Assembly (NCBI RefSeq): GCF_000620085.1
Contig: NZ_JHVJ01000003.1
Location: forward strand, 186,001 to 250,000
DNA length: 64,000 nt
DNA from: Marinobacterium jannaschii DSM 6295
GTDB taxonomy: Bacteria; Pseudomonadota; Gammaproteobacteria; Pseudomonadales; Balneatricaceae
Direction: 5' to 3'
Shown here: piece after piece, positions 26,825-36,444 of the stretch
Numbering within the stretch: position 1 is the first letter of the stretch
Layout: every line of letters starts with the position of its first letter
Notes under the pieces: generated by a model
Database searches by the model: none
Told to the model about the DNA's origin: nothing
The model's input: only the letters and a program-made list of their open reading frames with translations
Made by a program: the position numbers and the translations under genes

Positions 26825-27832
26825 TTAGCTAACGAAAGCCTCGACCTTCGCCAGCAGCTCTGCGCTGATCTCGATCTCAGACTCATCGTTAATCGCACGG
26901 TTTTTCAGACGACGCTGACCCGGCAGGCGGGCTTCAGGCTGATCTTCGATAGAAGCCACCAGATCGGTAATGCGTTCTGCGAATGCTTCGCCGGAGAACG
27001 TCTGCGGGTTGATCGCAAAGAAGAACTGACCGGTCTTAGGCGGGCCGCCGGCAGTGCCGGAGAAAGGACTTGCCTGAGTACCCAGCGTGGCACCGGACAG
27101 TGCTGCCGCCAGAACCTCTGTTACCAGACCAACGCCGAAACCTTTGTAGCCACCGCTTGGCGCCATGCTGCCCTTCAGTGCGATATCCGGATCGGTTGTC
27201 GGGTTGCCGTCAGCATCCAGTGCCCAGCCTTCAGGGATCTCCTTACCGGCACGTGCATGCATCATGATCTCGCTCTTGGCGACGACACTGGCGGACTGGT
27301 CCAGTACGAATGCAACGCCACCCTGGCCGTCAGGCGTGGCCAGAGAGAACGGGTTAGTACCGACGACCGGCTTCTTACCGCCGACCGGTGCGATGGAAGC
27401 GGGTGCGTTCGTGAAACCCAGTGCAACCAGGCCCTGTTCTGCCAGACGCTCAGTGTGATAGCCCAGTACGCCGCAGTTGTAAGAGTTACGGATGGCCAGG
27501 CCGGCACAGCCGTTTTCTTTCGCCAGTTCGATCAGCTTTTCGAATCCGGCATCGATTGCCGGGTGAGCGAAGCCACTACCCGCATCGACAACGACAGCAG
27601 ACGCAGAAGGCGTGCTGACCTGAGGCTCTGCTTTACCGATGACCTTGCCGCAACGTACGTGTTCGCAGTAGTTCGGTACATAGACCAGACCGTGGCTTTT
27701 AATACCGTCACGTTCTGCTGCTGCCACCGCGCGCGCCAGTGAACGGGCACCGTTCTCAGAAGTACCGGCACCTACCAGTGCGTTAAAGCTCAGCTCTTCG
27801 ATCTGTGCCAGAGTCAGTGTACGAGTCGTCAT
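26825..27832 (-). CDS. Malate/L-lactate dehydrogenase (Ldh2/DpkA) family oxidoreductase
   Basis: This 335-residue NAD(P)-dependent oxidoreductase has the Ldh2-like fold: Gly-Ile-Lys-Ser-His-Gly near residue 40, Val-Val-Asp-Ala-Gly-Ser-Gly-Phe-Ala-His near residue 77 and Gly-Gly-Tyr-Lys-Gly-Phe-Gly near residue 222. The family includes delta-1-piperideine/pyrroline-2-carboxylate reductase, ureidoglycolate and malate dehydrogenases. Resemblance to the piperideine reductase group is suggestive. A divergent LysR gene with its own operator probably controls it. Confidence 0.8.
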   Translation of the reverse strand: MTTRTLTLAQIEELSFNALVGAGTSENGARSLARAVAAAERDGIKSHGLVYVPNYCEHVRCGKVIGKAEPQVSTPSASAVVVDAGSGFAHPAIDAGFEKLIELAKENGCAGLAIRNSYNCGVLGYHTERLAEQGLVALGFTNAPASIAPVGGKKPVVGTNPFSLATPDGQGGVAFVLDQSASVVAKSEIMMHARAGKEIPEGWALDADGNPTTDPDIALKGSMAPSGGYKGFGVGLVTEVLAAALSGATLGTQASPFSGTAGGPPKTGQFFFAINPQTFSGEAFAERITDLVASIEDQPEARLPGQRRLKNRAINDESEIEISAELLAKVEAFVS

Positions 27833-28045
27833 ATGTGTTCAGCTCCTCTCCGTTAAACCATTTATACAGCAGCCTTATGGGATTGCTGCTTGTGCTTCGG
27901 CCTGTTCGGATAATGGGCAATTTCCGAATATTCAAATAAGTTATCGTTTACCGAAGCATAAAAAAATTTCCAATAGGAGAATGATCGGTTTATAACAGTG
28001 ATAGGGCCAATTGTTTTTATTTGAAATTTGTTAAGAAAAACTGAT

Positions 28046-28062
28046 TGCACTTTGTTGGTGCA
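28046..28062. promoter_or_regulatory. LysR-box candidate between divergent genes
   Basis: TGCAC-TTTGTTG-GTGCA, a 5-7-5 inverted repeat, lies 27 bases before the LysR start in an AT-rich divergent region. Confidence 0.45.
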
Positions 28063-28088
28063 TTATCTGAGAAGAGGTCTGTGCGACG

Positions 28089-28982
28089 ATGGGCTTGAAG
28101 TTACAGCAGCTGCGGCATTTTACGCTGGTGGCTGAAGAGAAGGGGTTCCGTAACGCTGCAGCACGGGCTAACCGCTCTCAGGCTGCTATTTCCAGTTCGA
28201 TACGTGAGTTGGAAAACAGCCTGGGCCAGACCCTGTTCGAACATGGTAATAAGGCGCGCCTGACCCCCTATGGCGAAGCCTGCCTGCCCCGGATACAGGA
28301 TATGCTGCTGCGCAGCGAACGCCTTGAAGCCGATCTGCTGGCGATGGCCCGGGGTGAGACCGGACAGATCCGTATCGCTTCGATTCCCTCTGTCGCCAGC
28401 CAGTTACTGCCGGAAGTGCTGGCCGAATTCACCCTGCGTTGCCCCGAGGTAGAACTGTCGCTGGAGGACGATACGGCTGAGCGTGTCGAGCAGCGCCTGC
28501 TGCAGGGGGAGGTCGATATCGCGCTGGGCAACCGGGTTGCCGAGACTGATCAGATACGCTTCCAGCCCCTGTTCAGCGATCCTCTCGGCGTTGTCTGTAG
28601 CCGCCAGCATCCCATAGCGCAGCTCAACCGACCGCTGCACTGGCGCGAACTGCAGGGGCAGAGCCTGATCTACAACGGTACCGTCAGGTTACTAAGGCAT
28701 ACACCATTGCATGAAGTGATGGAGGGGGCGCGTTATCGGATATCAAACATGATGTCGCTCTATCCGTTACTGGAGCGTAATGTCGGTATCACAACCCTGC
28801 CACGTATGGCCACCTCAGGGGCCCATCCTGAACTGATATGGCTGCCACTTTCGTCACCGGTGGTAGAACGTACAATCGGCATTCAGACTCTGGCCGGGCG
28901 CAGCCTGGCTCCACCGGCTCAGGTATTCTCTGAACTCTGCCAGCAGCTGCTCAGCGAGAACCTGAACCCGCAGGGCGAGTAG
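28089..28982 (+). CDS. LysR-family transcriptional regulator
   Basis: This 297-residue protein has the DNA-binding helix-turn-helix in residues 4-62 (Gly-Phe-Arg-Asn-Ala-Ala-Ala-Arg-Ala-Asn-Arg-Ser-Gln-Ala-Ala-Ile). The effector domain starts near residue 92 (Gln-Ile-Arg-Ile-Ala-Ser-Ile). It is transcribed away from the Ldh-family oxidoreductase gene, which is its likely target. The effector is unknown. Confidence 0.85.
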   Translation: MGLKLQQLRHFTLVAEEKGFRNAAARANRSQAAISSSIRELENSLGQTLFEHGNKARLTPYGEACLPRIQDMLLRSERLEADLLAMARGETGQIRIASIPSVASQLLPEVLAEFTLRCPEVELSLEDDTAERVEQRLLQGEVDIALGNRVAETDQIRFQPLFSDPLGVVCSRQHPIAQLNRPLHWRELQGQSLIYNGTVRLLRHTPLHEVMEGARYRISNMMSLYPLLERNVGITTLPRMATSGAHPELIWLPLSSPVVERTIGIQTLAGRSLAPPAQVFSELCQQLLSENLNPQGE

Positions 28983-29411
28983 CCAGATGGTGCTACCAGC
29001 CTGCGCCGGGCGGATAGCGGTGCCGGGTCTCCGGGCGATGAATGTGTCTGGCTTAGACGATCTGTGGCAGTAGGAGTATGATGGTAGTGAGAACAGCCAA
29101 ATTAAGTCTCTCAGGGAACAGCTGCGAACCAGCCCGAGGCTATCTATCTCCGCAGTCAGAATCCGTCCATATCCACCCAGACCAGCACCGCGTTTTGAGC
29201 CGATCGTTTTTGCCGTCAGGCTGAATGACGCGCCGATAGCAGAAGGTGCCTGTCAGATCTGAGTATTGTGGCGCTCTGCGAGGTTTTTCTGCGAGCTTTT
29301 TCGCGGTAGAACTGGCCAGGCCGGGTTCCCACAGGCTGACAGCCTGACCGACTTGTATGCGGCTTCTCAGCTAAACGCACAATCCTATCCACTACACAGG
29401 AAGTTCATTTC
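28983..29411. other. Non-coding gap
   Basis: About 430 bases. No credible gene or RNA was seen. An AGGAAG site at the end belongs to the small gene that follows. Confidence 0.5.
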
Positions 29412-29621
29412 ATGTCGAATAAAGCATTTATTCTTCAGCGAGTCTGTATCTTTGCAGGGCAGGAATTCGATCCGGATTCGGATGATAAAGTAAAAGAGAT
29501 CCTGCGGGATAAGTTCAATATCTCACTCCCCCAGCGTCGCTCCCTCAATGAGTCACTGCAAGATGCCGCCAGCGATCATGAGATTGTTGCTCTGATACTA
29601 CGCTACCGGACATCGGCATAA
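29412..29621 (+). CDS. Small hypothetical protein, 69 residues
   Basis: Not recognised. The sequence begins Ser-Asn-Lys-Ala-Phe-Ile-Leu-Gln-Arg-Val and contains Leu-Pro-Gln-Arg-Arg-Ser-Leu-Asn-Glu-Ser-Leu. It ends with an Ile-Val-Ala-Leu-Ile-Leu-Arg-Tyr-Arg strand. There is no signal peptide or membrane segment. A good AGGAAG ribosome site 9 bases before the ATG supports translation. It stands alone between two non-coding gaps. Confidence 0.55.
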   Translation: MSNKAFILQRVCIFAGQEFDPDSDDKVKEILRDKFNISLPQRRSLNESLQDAASDHEIVALILRYRTSA

Positions 29622-29929
29622 ACTGACCCGTTTCGGTTATCACGGCCCGCCTTGCATAGCTTCTCCCCGAGCCGCCTCAGGGCTTAAGCCACCGCTGCCC
29701 GCACCGTCACTGCATGCCTGGTTAGACGCCTGACGTCGTTGATTGTCTTAGGTCGCTGAGCATTGCTCAGGCTGCTTTTCGTTTGGGGGACAGTGCGACA
29801 TTCGTCGCCGACTGAGGCCGAAGTCTTGGGCATCCCGGGGAAAAATGTGTTATATCGGTGGCAAAATCACTTATTGTTATTGCGGCTTTTAAGATGGCGG
29901 ATTGCCAAACCACGTTGAGGCGGGGGGCT
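29622..29929. other. Non-coding gap
   Basis: About 300 bases with short hairpins (TGAGCATTGCTCA near 29758, GCGACATTCGTCGC near 29797) but no gene. The first could act in transcription termination of the small gene. Confidence 0.4.
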
Positions 29930-31840
29930 ATGAAGGACACAAACACGCAGAGTATTGAGATACCCGATCAGATGCTACGGGGCTGGCAGCAGACCGTTGA
30001 CCTCATAGCTGAGCTGTCTGCCATACCGGCATCGCTGATTATGCGTATACATCCGCATGAGATTGAGGTGTTTGCCAGCAGCCAGACAGAGGGGAATCCC
30101 TATGAACAGCATGAGATGGCTGAGCTGGGCAATGGCCTCTATTGTGAGACGGTGGTGAATACCTGTGCCGAGCTGTTGGTGGCCGATGCCCTGGCGGACC
30201 CTGACTGGGATAACAACCCGGATATCAAGCTCGGCATGATCTCCTACTGCGGGTTGCCGCTTAACTGGCCGGATGAGACCCCGTTTGGCACCATCTGCAT
30301 GCTTGATAGCCGCGAAAATCGCTATAGCCCCCGTTCTCGGCAACTACTGGAACGCTTTCAGTCATCCATCGAAGCGGATCTGGCGACGCTTTACCAACAG
30401 CGGAAGCTGGAACACGCCAACGAAAAGCTGGAACAGCGGGTAAGGCAGCGCACACAGCAGCTGGAAAGGCTGAACCAGCAACTGTGTCGTGAAATTGATC
30501 ATCGAACCTCAATAGAACGCACGCTGGCCTATAACCGGGAATTCGATGCCCTGACCGGTATCGCCAATCGCTTCAGCCTGGTTGATTACCTGACCCATCA
30601 GCTGCAGCGGCATACCGACGGAGATGCCGCAGAAGAAACCGCCGTGCTCTATATCGGCGTGCGTAACTTCAAGTCGATCAATGACAGCTACGGCTATGTC
30701 GTGGGTGATAAGGTGTTGCTGGAGATCGCTTCCCGGTTGTGTAAGTCGCTGGCGGCCGAGCATTTTGTTGCCCGTACCACCGGCGACGAGTTTGCCGTGG
30801 TGATATCCGCTGAGGCCGTGACCGATCAGGCTCTGCAGCTGCAGCAGCAACTGTTTCAGGCTCTGGCTCCGGTTATCTCAATCTATGGGCATGGGATCAG
30901 CCTGTTACTGAATGCCGGTGTTGCGGTAGCGCCATCGGACAGCGACGATGCGGCGGCGCTGATACAGAAGGCCAGTGCGGCGATGAGTGCCAGTAAGGAG
31001 CAGGAACAGAGTTGTTGTCTTTACAATGCCGGGACCCTGTCCGCAATTGAGGATCGCTACCAGCTGGAAACCCATCTGGTCGATGCGCTGAAAAACCATC
31101 AGATGGCACTGCACTACCAGCCACTGATCTGTACCCGGACAAAACAGGTGCTGGGGGCAGAGGCGTTATTGCGCTGGCATCATCCGGAGTTGGGAAATAT
31201 CCCCCCGGATCGTTTTATCCCGCTGGCGGAACGCAACGGCCAGATCATTGAGATCGGTAACTTTGTGCTGCGTCAGGCGATTGAGCAGGCGGTACAATGG
31301 CAGGCGATGGCGCGCTTTCCTTTGCGCATCGCAATCAATATATCGCCGGTGCAGTTTCGTGACGGCCAGCTGGTCGGCCATATTCAGCAGCTATTGCAAT
31401 GCTATCGCCTGGACCCCGAACTGCTGGAACTGGAAATAACCGAAGGTGTGCTGTTGCAGGCAGAACATCAGGCCGAGCAGCGCCTTCTGGAGCTGCGCCG
31501 ACTGGGATTGCGTGTCTCGCTGGATGACTTTGGCACGGGTTATTCGTCACTCAGTTATCTGCAGCGCTATGCCTTCGATACCCTGAAAATTGACCGCAGC
31601 TTTATCTCAAACCTGGAAAACAGCGCCAGGGATAAGGAACTGGTGCGCGGCATTCTGGCTTTTGCCCGCAGCCTGAACCTGCACGTGGTTGCCGAAGGCG
31701 TGGAGACGCCGGCGCAGGATCATTTCCTGGCAGCCGAACAGTGTGAATGTGGCCAGGGCTATCTGTATGGTAAACCGATGCCGGCGGCGCAGTTTACCGC
31801 GCAGTTTCTGAGCTGCGGGCCAGAAGACCTGGCGGGCTGA
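29930..31840 (+). CDS. GAF-GGDEF-EAL cyclic di-GMP signalling protein
   Basis: The 636-residue product (start at 29930, preceded by GAGGCGGGG; an in-frame codon at 29858 would add 24 residues) has a GAF-like sensor (about residues 15-150), a coiled-coil rich in Gln/Glu/Arg (about 155-195), a GGDEF domain and a C-terminal EAL domain. The cyclase site reads Thr-Gly-Asp-Glu-Phe, with Thr for the first Gly. The phosphodiesterase domain keeps Glu-Ala-Leu-Leu-Arg-Trp and Asp-Asp-Phe-Gly-Thr-Gly. It is most likely an active phosphodiesterase. It is cytoplasmic, as no membrane segment is seen. Confidence 0.88.
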   Translation: MKDTNTQSIEIPDQMLRGWQQTVDLIAELSAIPASLIMRIHPHEIEVFASSQTEGNPYEQHEMAELGNGLYCETVVNTCAELLVADALADPDWDNNPDIKLGMISYCGLPLNWPDETPFGTICMLDSRENRYSPRSRQLLERFQSSIEADLATLYQQRKLEHANEKLEQRVRQRTQQLERLNQQLCREIDHRTSIERTLAYNREFDALTGIANRFSLVDYLTHQLQRHTDGDAAEETAVLYIGVRNFKSINDSYGYVVGDKVLLEIASRLCKSLAAEHFVARTTGDEFAVVISAEAVTDQALQLQQQLFQALAPVISIYGHGISLLLNAGVAVAPSDSDDAAALIQKASAAMSASKEQEQSCCLYNAGTLSAIEDRYQLETHLVDALKNHQMALHYQPLICTRTKQVLGAEALLRWHHPELGNIPPDRFIPLAERNGQIIEIGNFVLRQAIEQAVQWQAMARFPLRIAINISPVQFRDGQLVGHIQQLLQCYRLDPELLELEITEGVLLQAEHQAEQRLLELRRLGLRVSLDDFGTGYSSLSYLQRYAFDTLKIDRSFISNLENSARDKELVRGILAFARSLNLHVVAEGVETPAQDHFLAAEQCECGQGYLYGKPMPAAQFTAQFLSCGPEDLAG

Positions 31841-32007
31841 GGATGGTCGCCATCTTTTCCGGTCGGATGACAACCTGGCGGATCGGTAATGCTGGAAAGC
31901 CACCCCGGGAAAGACAGTCAGACCGGACACTGTCCCGGGTGAACGCTAAAATGCAGCGGGGGAGCAGGGCCTGCTGCTAATGATGAGTCGGAAAAGACAG
32001 GCTTCTT

Positions 32008-32793
32008 TTACTGGCTGCGGTACCCCAGCTCAGCGGAGATCGCATTGGCCGTTGCCAGCAATTTTGAAGTGATCTCCTGACTGATCGCTTCGCCCTGCAT
32101 AAAGATATCGGGCCCTGAGATATTAATTGCAGCCACCACCTCATCGGCGTAGTTCCGGACAGGGGCCGCCAGTGCAGTGGCAAAGTCGGACTGACTGATC
32201 GAAAATCCCCGCTCAGATTCTTCTTTTATCCGCTGGCGAAGTTCAGGCAGGCTCTGCGGATTGGGTTTTGGTACGCCGTCCAGCTGGGTTCCCAGGTAGA
32301 GTCGTCCCAGCTCTTCATCGCTAATACCGCTCAGCAATACCCGGCCCAGCGCATTGATATGGCAGGGCAGGCGGGTGCCGACCGGTACATTCACCGACAG
32401 CCGCTGTGATGCCAGGGCGCGATAGATATAAATAGTGTCACGACCGTCCCGGATGGCCAGGTGGCAGGAGACCGAAGTCGCATCACGTAGATGATTCAGG
32501 TGCGGTGCCGCCACATCGATGATGTCGCGACTGGCTAAGAAGGAAAATCCCAGGGAAACCACGGCCGGACCCAGCTCGTAGGTATTGCGCGCCACTTTCT
32601 TCAAATACTGCATCTCTGTCAGAGTCTGAACAATACGATAGATCGAAGAGTTGCTGACGCCCAGATACTCCGCCATCTCATTGGTACTCAGTACGCGCTG
32701 CTGATGGCTGAACATCTCCAGAATATTAAGACCGCGTGCCAGTGCCGGTACGGTGTAGTCCTTCTCTGCTGTCTCTGTCACTGAGTGCTCCAA
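32008..32793 (-). CDS. IclR-family transcriptional regulator
   Basis: This 261-residue protein has an N-terminal winged helix (about residues 12-75: Ala-Leu-Ala-Arg-Gly-Leu-Asn-Ile-Leu-Glu and Ser-Asn-Ser-Ser-Ile-Tyr-Arg) and a GAF-like IclR effector domain. It is divergent from purU-folD-soxBDAG with a 270-base AT-rich gap holding TTCATAT palindromes. It is therefore the likely regulator of sarcosine use. Known sox operons in Pseudomonas are controlled by AraC-type proteins, so an IclR here is a difference. Confidence 0.85.
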   Translation of the reverse strand: MEHSVTETAEKDYTVPALARGLNILEMFSHQQRVLSTNEMAEYLGVSNSSIYRIVQTLTEMQYLKKVARNTYELGPAVVSLGFSFLASRDIIDVAAPHLNHLRDATSVSCHLAIRDGRDTIYIYRALASQRLSVNVPVGTRLPCHINALGRVLLSGISDEELGRLYLGTQLDGVPKPNPQSLPELRQRIKEESERGFSISQSDFATALAAPVRNYADEVVAAINISGPDIFMQGEAISQEITSKLLATANAISAELGYRSQ

Positions 32794-32905
32794 AAAGGGG
32801 CGCGATGCCCGGATGTGATAAGTGTTCTTTATTCAAATATAAATGAAATTTTAATATATGGAATAGTCTGGGGTTTTTTGTCCGTAAAATCAATTTTGCG
32901 TTGCT

Positions 32906-33002
32906 ATATGAAAAAATATTTCATATGTTTGGCTCTGTAAAAGGCGGTTACTAAACTGCCGCGCAGTTTATTCATATGTGGGTTTAATTGTTCATATATG
33001 AA
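32906..33002. promoter_or_regulatory. Cluster of TTCATAT palindromes, candidate IclR operators
   Basis: Three sites share TTCATAT: an inverted pair ATATGAAA/TTTCATAT (32906-32913 with 32919-32926), TTCATATG (32971-32978) and the perfect palindrome TTCATATATGAA (32991-33002). They fill the gap between the divergent IclR gene and purU. Confidence 0.55.
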
Positions 33003-33063
33003 TAAAAGAGAATCCTGCAACCAGCAGGTCGAATAACGCCACCGGAGATACATAGGTTTTATC

Positions 33064-33936
33064 ATGACCACCGAGACTTCCAAGCCACAGCAGTTCGTTC
33101 TTAAAGCCACCTGTAAAGCAAGCAGCGGTATCGTTGCGGCCGTCACCACCTTTCTTTCTGAGCGGGGCTGCTACATCAGTGAGTTGTCTCAGTTTGACGA
33201 TCAGGATACCGGCCGCTTCTTTATGCGTGCGGTGTGCCATGTTGAAGCCGGTGAGTGCCAGCTGAGCGATATTCAGGGTGAGTTTGAAGCGGTAGCGGGG
33301 CAGTTCGAGATGGAATGGGATCTGCACGCCGTCAACACGCCGACCAAAGTGCTGATCATGGTGAGCAAGTTTGACCACTGCCTGGACGATCTGCTGTATC
33401 GCCTGCGCAAGGGCGAGTTGAATATGGAAGTGACTGCAATTGTTTCCAACCACCTGGACCTGCGTCCGATGGCTGAGCGCGAAGGCATCCGCTTTGTTTA
33501 CCTGCCGGTGAACAAAGAGAACAAGCGTGAGCAGGAAGTTGCGCTGATGGAGATCGTTGAAGAGACCGGTACCGAGCTGGTTGTTCTGGCCCGTTACATG
33601 CAGATTCTCTCCGACAACCTCTGCGCTGAACTGAGTGGCCGTGCGATCAATATCCACCACTCCTTCCTGCCGGGCTTTAAAGGTGCCAAGCCGTACCACC
33701 AGGCCCACGAGCGCGGTGTGAAACTGATCGGTGCCACCGCGCACTATGTCACTGCCGACCTGGATGAAGGCCCGATCATCGAACAGTCAGTACAGCCGGT
33801 AGATCACACTTACGGTGCAGACGCTCTGGTTGCTGTCGGCCGTGATACTGAAACCGTAGCGCTGGCCCGTGCCGTGAAGCTGCATATCGAACAGCGCGTC
33901 TTCCTCGACGGCAACAAGACTGTGATCTTCAAATAA
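33064..33936 (+). CDS. purU: Formyltetrahydrofolate deformylase
   Basis: This 290-residue enzyme hydrolyses 10-formyl-THF to formate and THF. An ACT-type domain occupies about residues 10-85. The formyltransferase-like catalytic part follows, with [11 protein letters not shown] near residue 195 and the catalytic Asp in Tyr-Val-Thr-Ala-Asp-Leu-Asp-Glu-Gly near residue 235. In this operon it would release the sarcosine methyl carbon as formate and regenerate THF for sarcosine oxidase. folD begins 10 bases after its stop. Confidence 0.93.
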   Translation: MTTETSKPQQFVLKATCKASSGIVAAVTTFLSERGCYISELSQFDDQDTGRFFMRAVCHVEAGECQLSDIQGEFEAVAGQFEMEWDLHAVNTPTKVLIMVSKFDHCLDDLLYRLRKGELNMEVTAIVSNHLDLRPMAEREGIRFVYLPVNKENKREQEVALMEIVEETGTELVVLARYMQILSDNLCAELSGRAINIHHSFLPGFKGAKPYHQAHERGVKLIGATAHYVTADLDEGPIIEQSVQPVDHTYGADALVAVGRDTETVALARAVKLHIEQRVFLDGNKTVIFK

Positions 33937-33946
33937 GGTGACTGAC

Positions 33947-34840
33947 ATGGCCCGAATCATCGACGGTAAACAGCTGTCGGCACAGGTGCTGAAACAGGTC
34001 GCTGCTGACGTCGAAGCACTGAAAGCAGAGCTGGGCACAACGCCTGGCCTCGCCGTGGTACTGGTAGGTGAAGATCCTGCCAGCCATGTCTATGTGCGCA
34101 ATAAGGTACGTCAGGCCGGTGAGGCGGGCATCCGCTCCATTGAACATCGCCTGTCTGCAGATATTTCACAAACAACGTTGAATGAGCTGGTTGAGAGCCT
34201 CAACAATGACCCGGATGTCCATGGCATCCTGGTTCAGCTGCCACTGCCGGATCATCTGGATGAGGCGGAGATTATCTCTGCAATCGATCCGGCCAAAGAT
34301 GTAGATGGCTTCCATCCCCTCAACGTCGGCGCACTGGCCGCCGCTCAGCCGGGACTGATTCCCTGCACGCCGCTGGGTTGCATGATTATGCTGCAGCAGG
34401 TGCATGAAGATCTGAGCGGCAAAAATGCCGTGGTGATCGGGCGCTCTAACATTGTTGGAAAGCCGATGGCAGCCCTGCTGCTGCAGGCCAGCTGCACGGT
34501 GACTATTGCACACTCCCGTACCAAAGATATTGAAGCGGTTTGCCGTGAAGCTGACATTCTGGTGGCGGCCGTAGGTCGTCCGGAGATGGTTAAGGCCGAC
34601 TGGGTTAAGCCGGGTGCCACCGTGATTGACGTGGGTATCAATGCCATCGAACGCGACGGCAAGCGCAAGCTGGTCGGTGATGTGGACTTCGCTGATGTCG
34701 AGCCCGTTGCCGGTGCTATCACCCCGGTGCCGGGCGGTGTCGGTCCGATGACCATCGCCTGCCTGATGAAAAATACAGTGACAGCAGCGCGCGCGCAGTT
34801 GTCTGAGACTCACCCGGCTGCTGCAGTCGGGCAATCCTGA
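33947..34840 (+). CDS. folD: Methylene-THF dehydrogenase / methenyl-THF cyclohydrolase
   Basis: This 297-residue bifunctional enzyme converts 5,10-methylene-THF, the product of THF-dependent sarcosine oxidase, to 10-formyl-THF. Active-site Y49 and K53 (Tyr-Val-Arg-Asn-Lys), Gly-Arg-Ser-Asn-Ile-Val-Gly-Lys-Pro near residue 164 and the terminal Pro-Gly-Gly-Val-Gly-Pro-Met-Thr are intact. I chose the ATG at 33947, with AAGGTG before it, over an in-frame GTG at 33938. It lies between purU and soxB, so this may be a pathway-specific copy. Confidence 0.92.
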   Translation: MARIIDGKQLSAQVLKQVAADVEALKAELGTTPGLAVVLVGEDPASHVYVRNKVRQAGEAGIRSIEHRLSADISQTTLNELVESLNNDPDVHGILVQLPLPDHLDEAEIISAIDPAKDVDGFHPLNVGALAAAQPGLIPCTPLGCMIMLQQVHEDLSGKNAVVIGRSNIVGKPMAALLLQASCTVTIAHSRTKDIEAVCREADILVAAVGRPEMVKADWVKPGATVIDVGINAIERDGKRKLVGDVDFADVEPVAGAITPVPGGVGPMTIACLMKNTVTAARAQLSETHPAAAVGQS

Positions 34841-34854
34841 ATTCCGGAGGGCAC

Positions 34855-36102
34855 ATGCCTTTCTCACTCTTAAAATACGGCCTGAATAACGACTATCCGT
34901 TCGAGAAGGATGCCGACCTGCCGGTACCCTCCGAGCTGAAATCCAGCTACGACGTCGTCATTATCGGTGCCGGTGGCCACGGTGTTGCAACGGCTTACTA
35001 CCTGGCGAAATACCACGGCATTACTAACGTGGCAGTATTGGAAAAAGGCTATCTGGGCGGTGGTAATACGGCGCGTAACACAGCCGTTATCCGCTCCAAC
35101 TACCTGACGTCTGAAGGTGTTAAGTTCTACAGCGAATCGGTGAGGATGTTTAAAGAACTCTCCCACGAGTTCGATTTCAACATCATGTACACCGAACGTG
35201 GCCAGCTGACCCTGGCGCATACCGATGCTGCGGTGCGTTCCTTCCGCCAGCGTACTGAAGTGAACAAGCACTTCGGTGGCCGTACCGAGCTGATCGGTCC
35301 TAAAGAGATTCAGGAACTGGTTCCAACGCTGAACATGAACCCGGCCCATATGCCGGTTCTGGCAGGCCTGTGGCATCTGGATGGCGCTACCGCCCGTCAC
35401 GATGCGGTTGCCTGGGGTTACGCCAAGGGCGCGACCCAGCGTGGCGTCGAGCTGCACCAGCTGACTGAAGTGACGGATGTTATTGTCGAGAATGGCAAAG
35501 TAACCGGTGTTAAGACCAACCGTGGCACCATCAAGTGTGGTTGCGCGATTCAGGCGGTCGCCGGTCACAGCTCACTGATGGCGGCTAAGGCCGGTTTCCG
35601 TATGCCGATCACCACTTACCCGTTGCAGGCGATGGTCACCCAGCCGGTGAAGCCGTTCCTGGACCCACTGGTCAGCTCCTCAGCACTGCACTGCTATGTA
35701 CAGCAGACCAGCCGTGGTGAGATCGTCTTCGGTGGTGGTTCTGATCCATACCCGCTGTACAACACCCGTTCTACCCTGGAGCTGAAAGAGAGCCTGCTGG
35801 CGCATGCGATCGAGATGTTCCCGTTTATGGCGAACCTGCGCCTGATGCGTCAGTGGGCCGGTATCACGGATATGACCTCTGACTACAGCCCGATTATGGG
35901 ACTGAGCCCGGTAGAGAACTACTACCTGGATGCAGGTTGGGGAACCTGGGGCTTCAAGTCGACGCCGATCTGCGGCAAGACCATGGCCGAGCTGGTTGCC
36001 AGCGGTGGCAAGGTGCCGGATCTGATCGCGCCGTTCGCGATGGATCGATTCGATGTCTTCCGTCAGGTTAACGAGATGGGCGCTACGGCGGCCAGCCACT
36101 AA
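34855..36102 (+). CDS. soxB: Sarcosine oxidase beta subunit
   Basis: This 415-residue FAD subunit of the heterotetrameric enzyme demethylates sarcosine to glycine, giving hydrogen peroxide and 5,10-methylene-THF. The FAD-binding Val-Ile-Ile-Gly-Ala-Gly-Gly-His-Gly starts at residue 35. The conserved His segment (H174 in Leu-Trp-His-Leu-Asp-Gly-Ala-Thr-Ala-Arg-His) is where this family attaches FMN covalently. The Gly-Trp-Gly-Thr-Trp-Gly-Phe-Lys motif is near the end. A GGAGG ribosome site precedes the start. Confidence 0.95.
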   Translation: MPFSLLKYGLNNDYPFEKDADLPVPSELKSSYDVVIIGAGGHGVATAYYLAKYHGITNVAVLEKGYLGGGNTARNTAVIRSNYLTSEGVKFYSESVRMFKELSHEFDFNIMYTERGQLTLAHTDAAVRSFRQRTEVNKHFGGRTELIGPKEIQELVPTLNMNPAHMPVLAGLWHLDGATARHDAVAWGYAKGATQRGVELHQLTEVTDVIVENGKVTGVKTNRGTIKCGCAIQAVAGHSSLMAAKAGFRMPITTYPLQAMVTQPVKPFLDPLVSSSALHCYVQQTSRGEIVFGGGSDPYPLYNTRSTLELKESLLAHAIEMFPFMANLRLMRQWAGITDMTSDYSPIMGLSPVENYYLDAGWGTWGFKSTPICGKTMAELVASGGKVPDLIAPFAMDRFDVFRQVNEMGATAASH

Positions 36103-36129
36103 TCCAGCTATCAGGCGAGGAACAGCACA

Positions 36130-36444
36130 ATGAAAATTATGCACTGTCCGCTTAACGGACCCCGCAATATCAGTGAGTTCGTGCACGGTGGCGAAGTTCG
36201 CGAGATGCCTAACCCGGCAACCTGCAGCGACCGTGAGTGGGCTGACTACGTATTCTATTCCGACAATCAGGCTGGCGTGATCACCGAATGGTGGTTGCAC
36301 GCGCCTTCCGGTTACTGGTTTATCGCCGAGCGCCATACCGTGACTGATGAAATCCTGAAAACCTACGACCCTTCTGAGATCTTTAACCAGCGCGTTGAAT
36401 TCTCTAAAGAAGACGCTGCAGCGCCGAAGGAGGCGACAGCATGA
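36130..36444 (+). CDS. soxD: Sarcosine oxidase delta subunit
   Basis: This 104-residue small zinc-binding subunit begins with the family's Met-x-Ile-x-x-Cys-Pro-x-Cys/Asn-Gly-x-Arg pattern (C6 present). It holds Trp-Trp-Leu-His-Ala-Pro-Ser-Gly and Trp-Phe-x-x-x-Arg-His-Thr-Val-Thr. The second Cys of the usual CPxCG is Asn in this protein, which is also seen in some homologues. Its stop overlaps the soxA start by four bases. Confidence 0.93.
   Translation: MKIMHCPLNGPRNISEFVHGGEVREMPNPATCSDREWADYVFYSDNQAGVITEWWLHAPSGYWFIAERHTVTDEILKTYDPSEIFNQRVEFSKEDAAAPKEATA

Noticed and set aside
26795-27742. A 315-codon plus-strand frame
   Set aside because: Antisense shadow of the Ldh-family oxidoreductase gene; it starts inside the terminator region.
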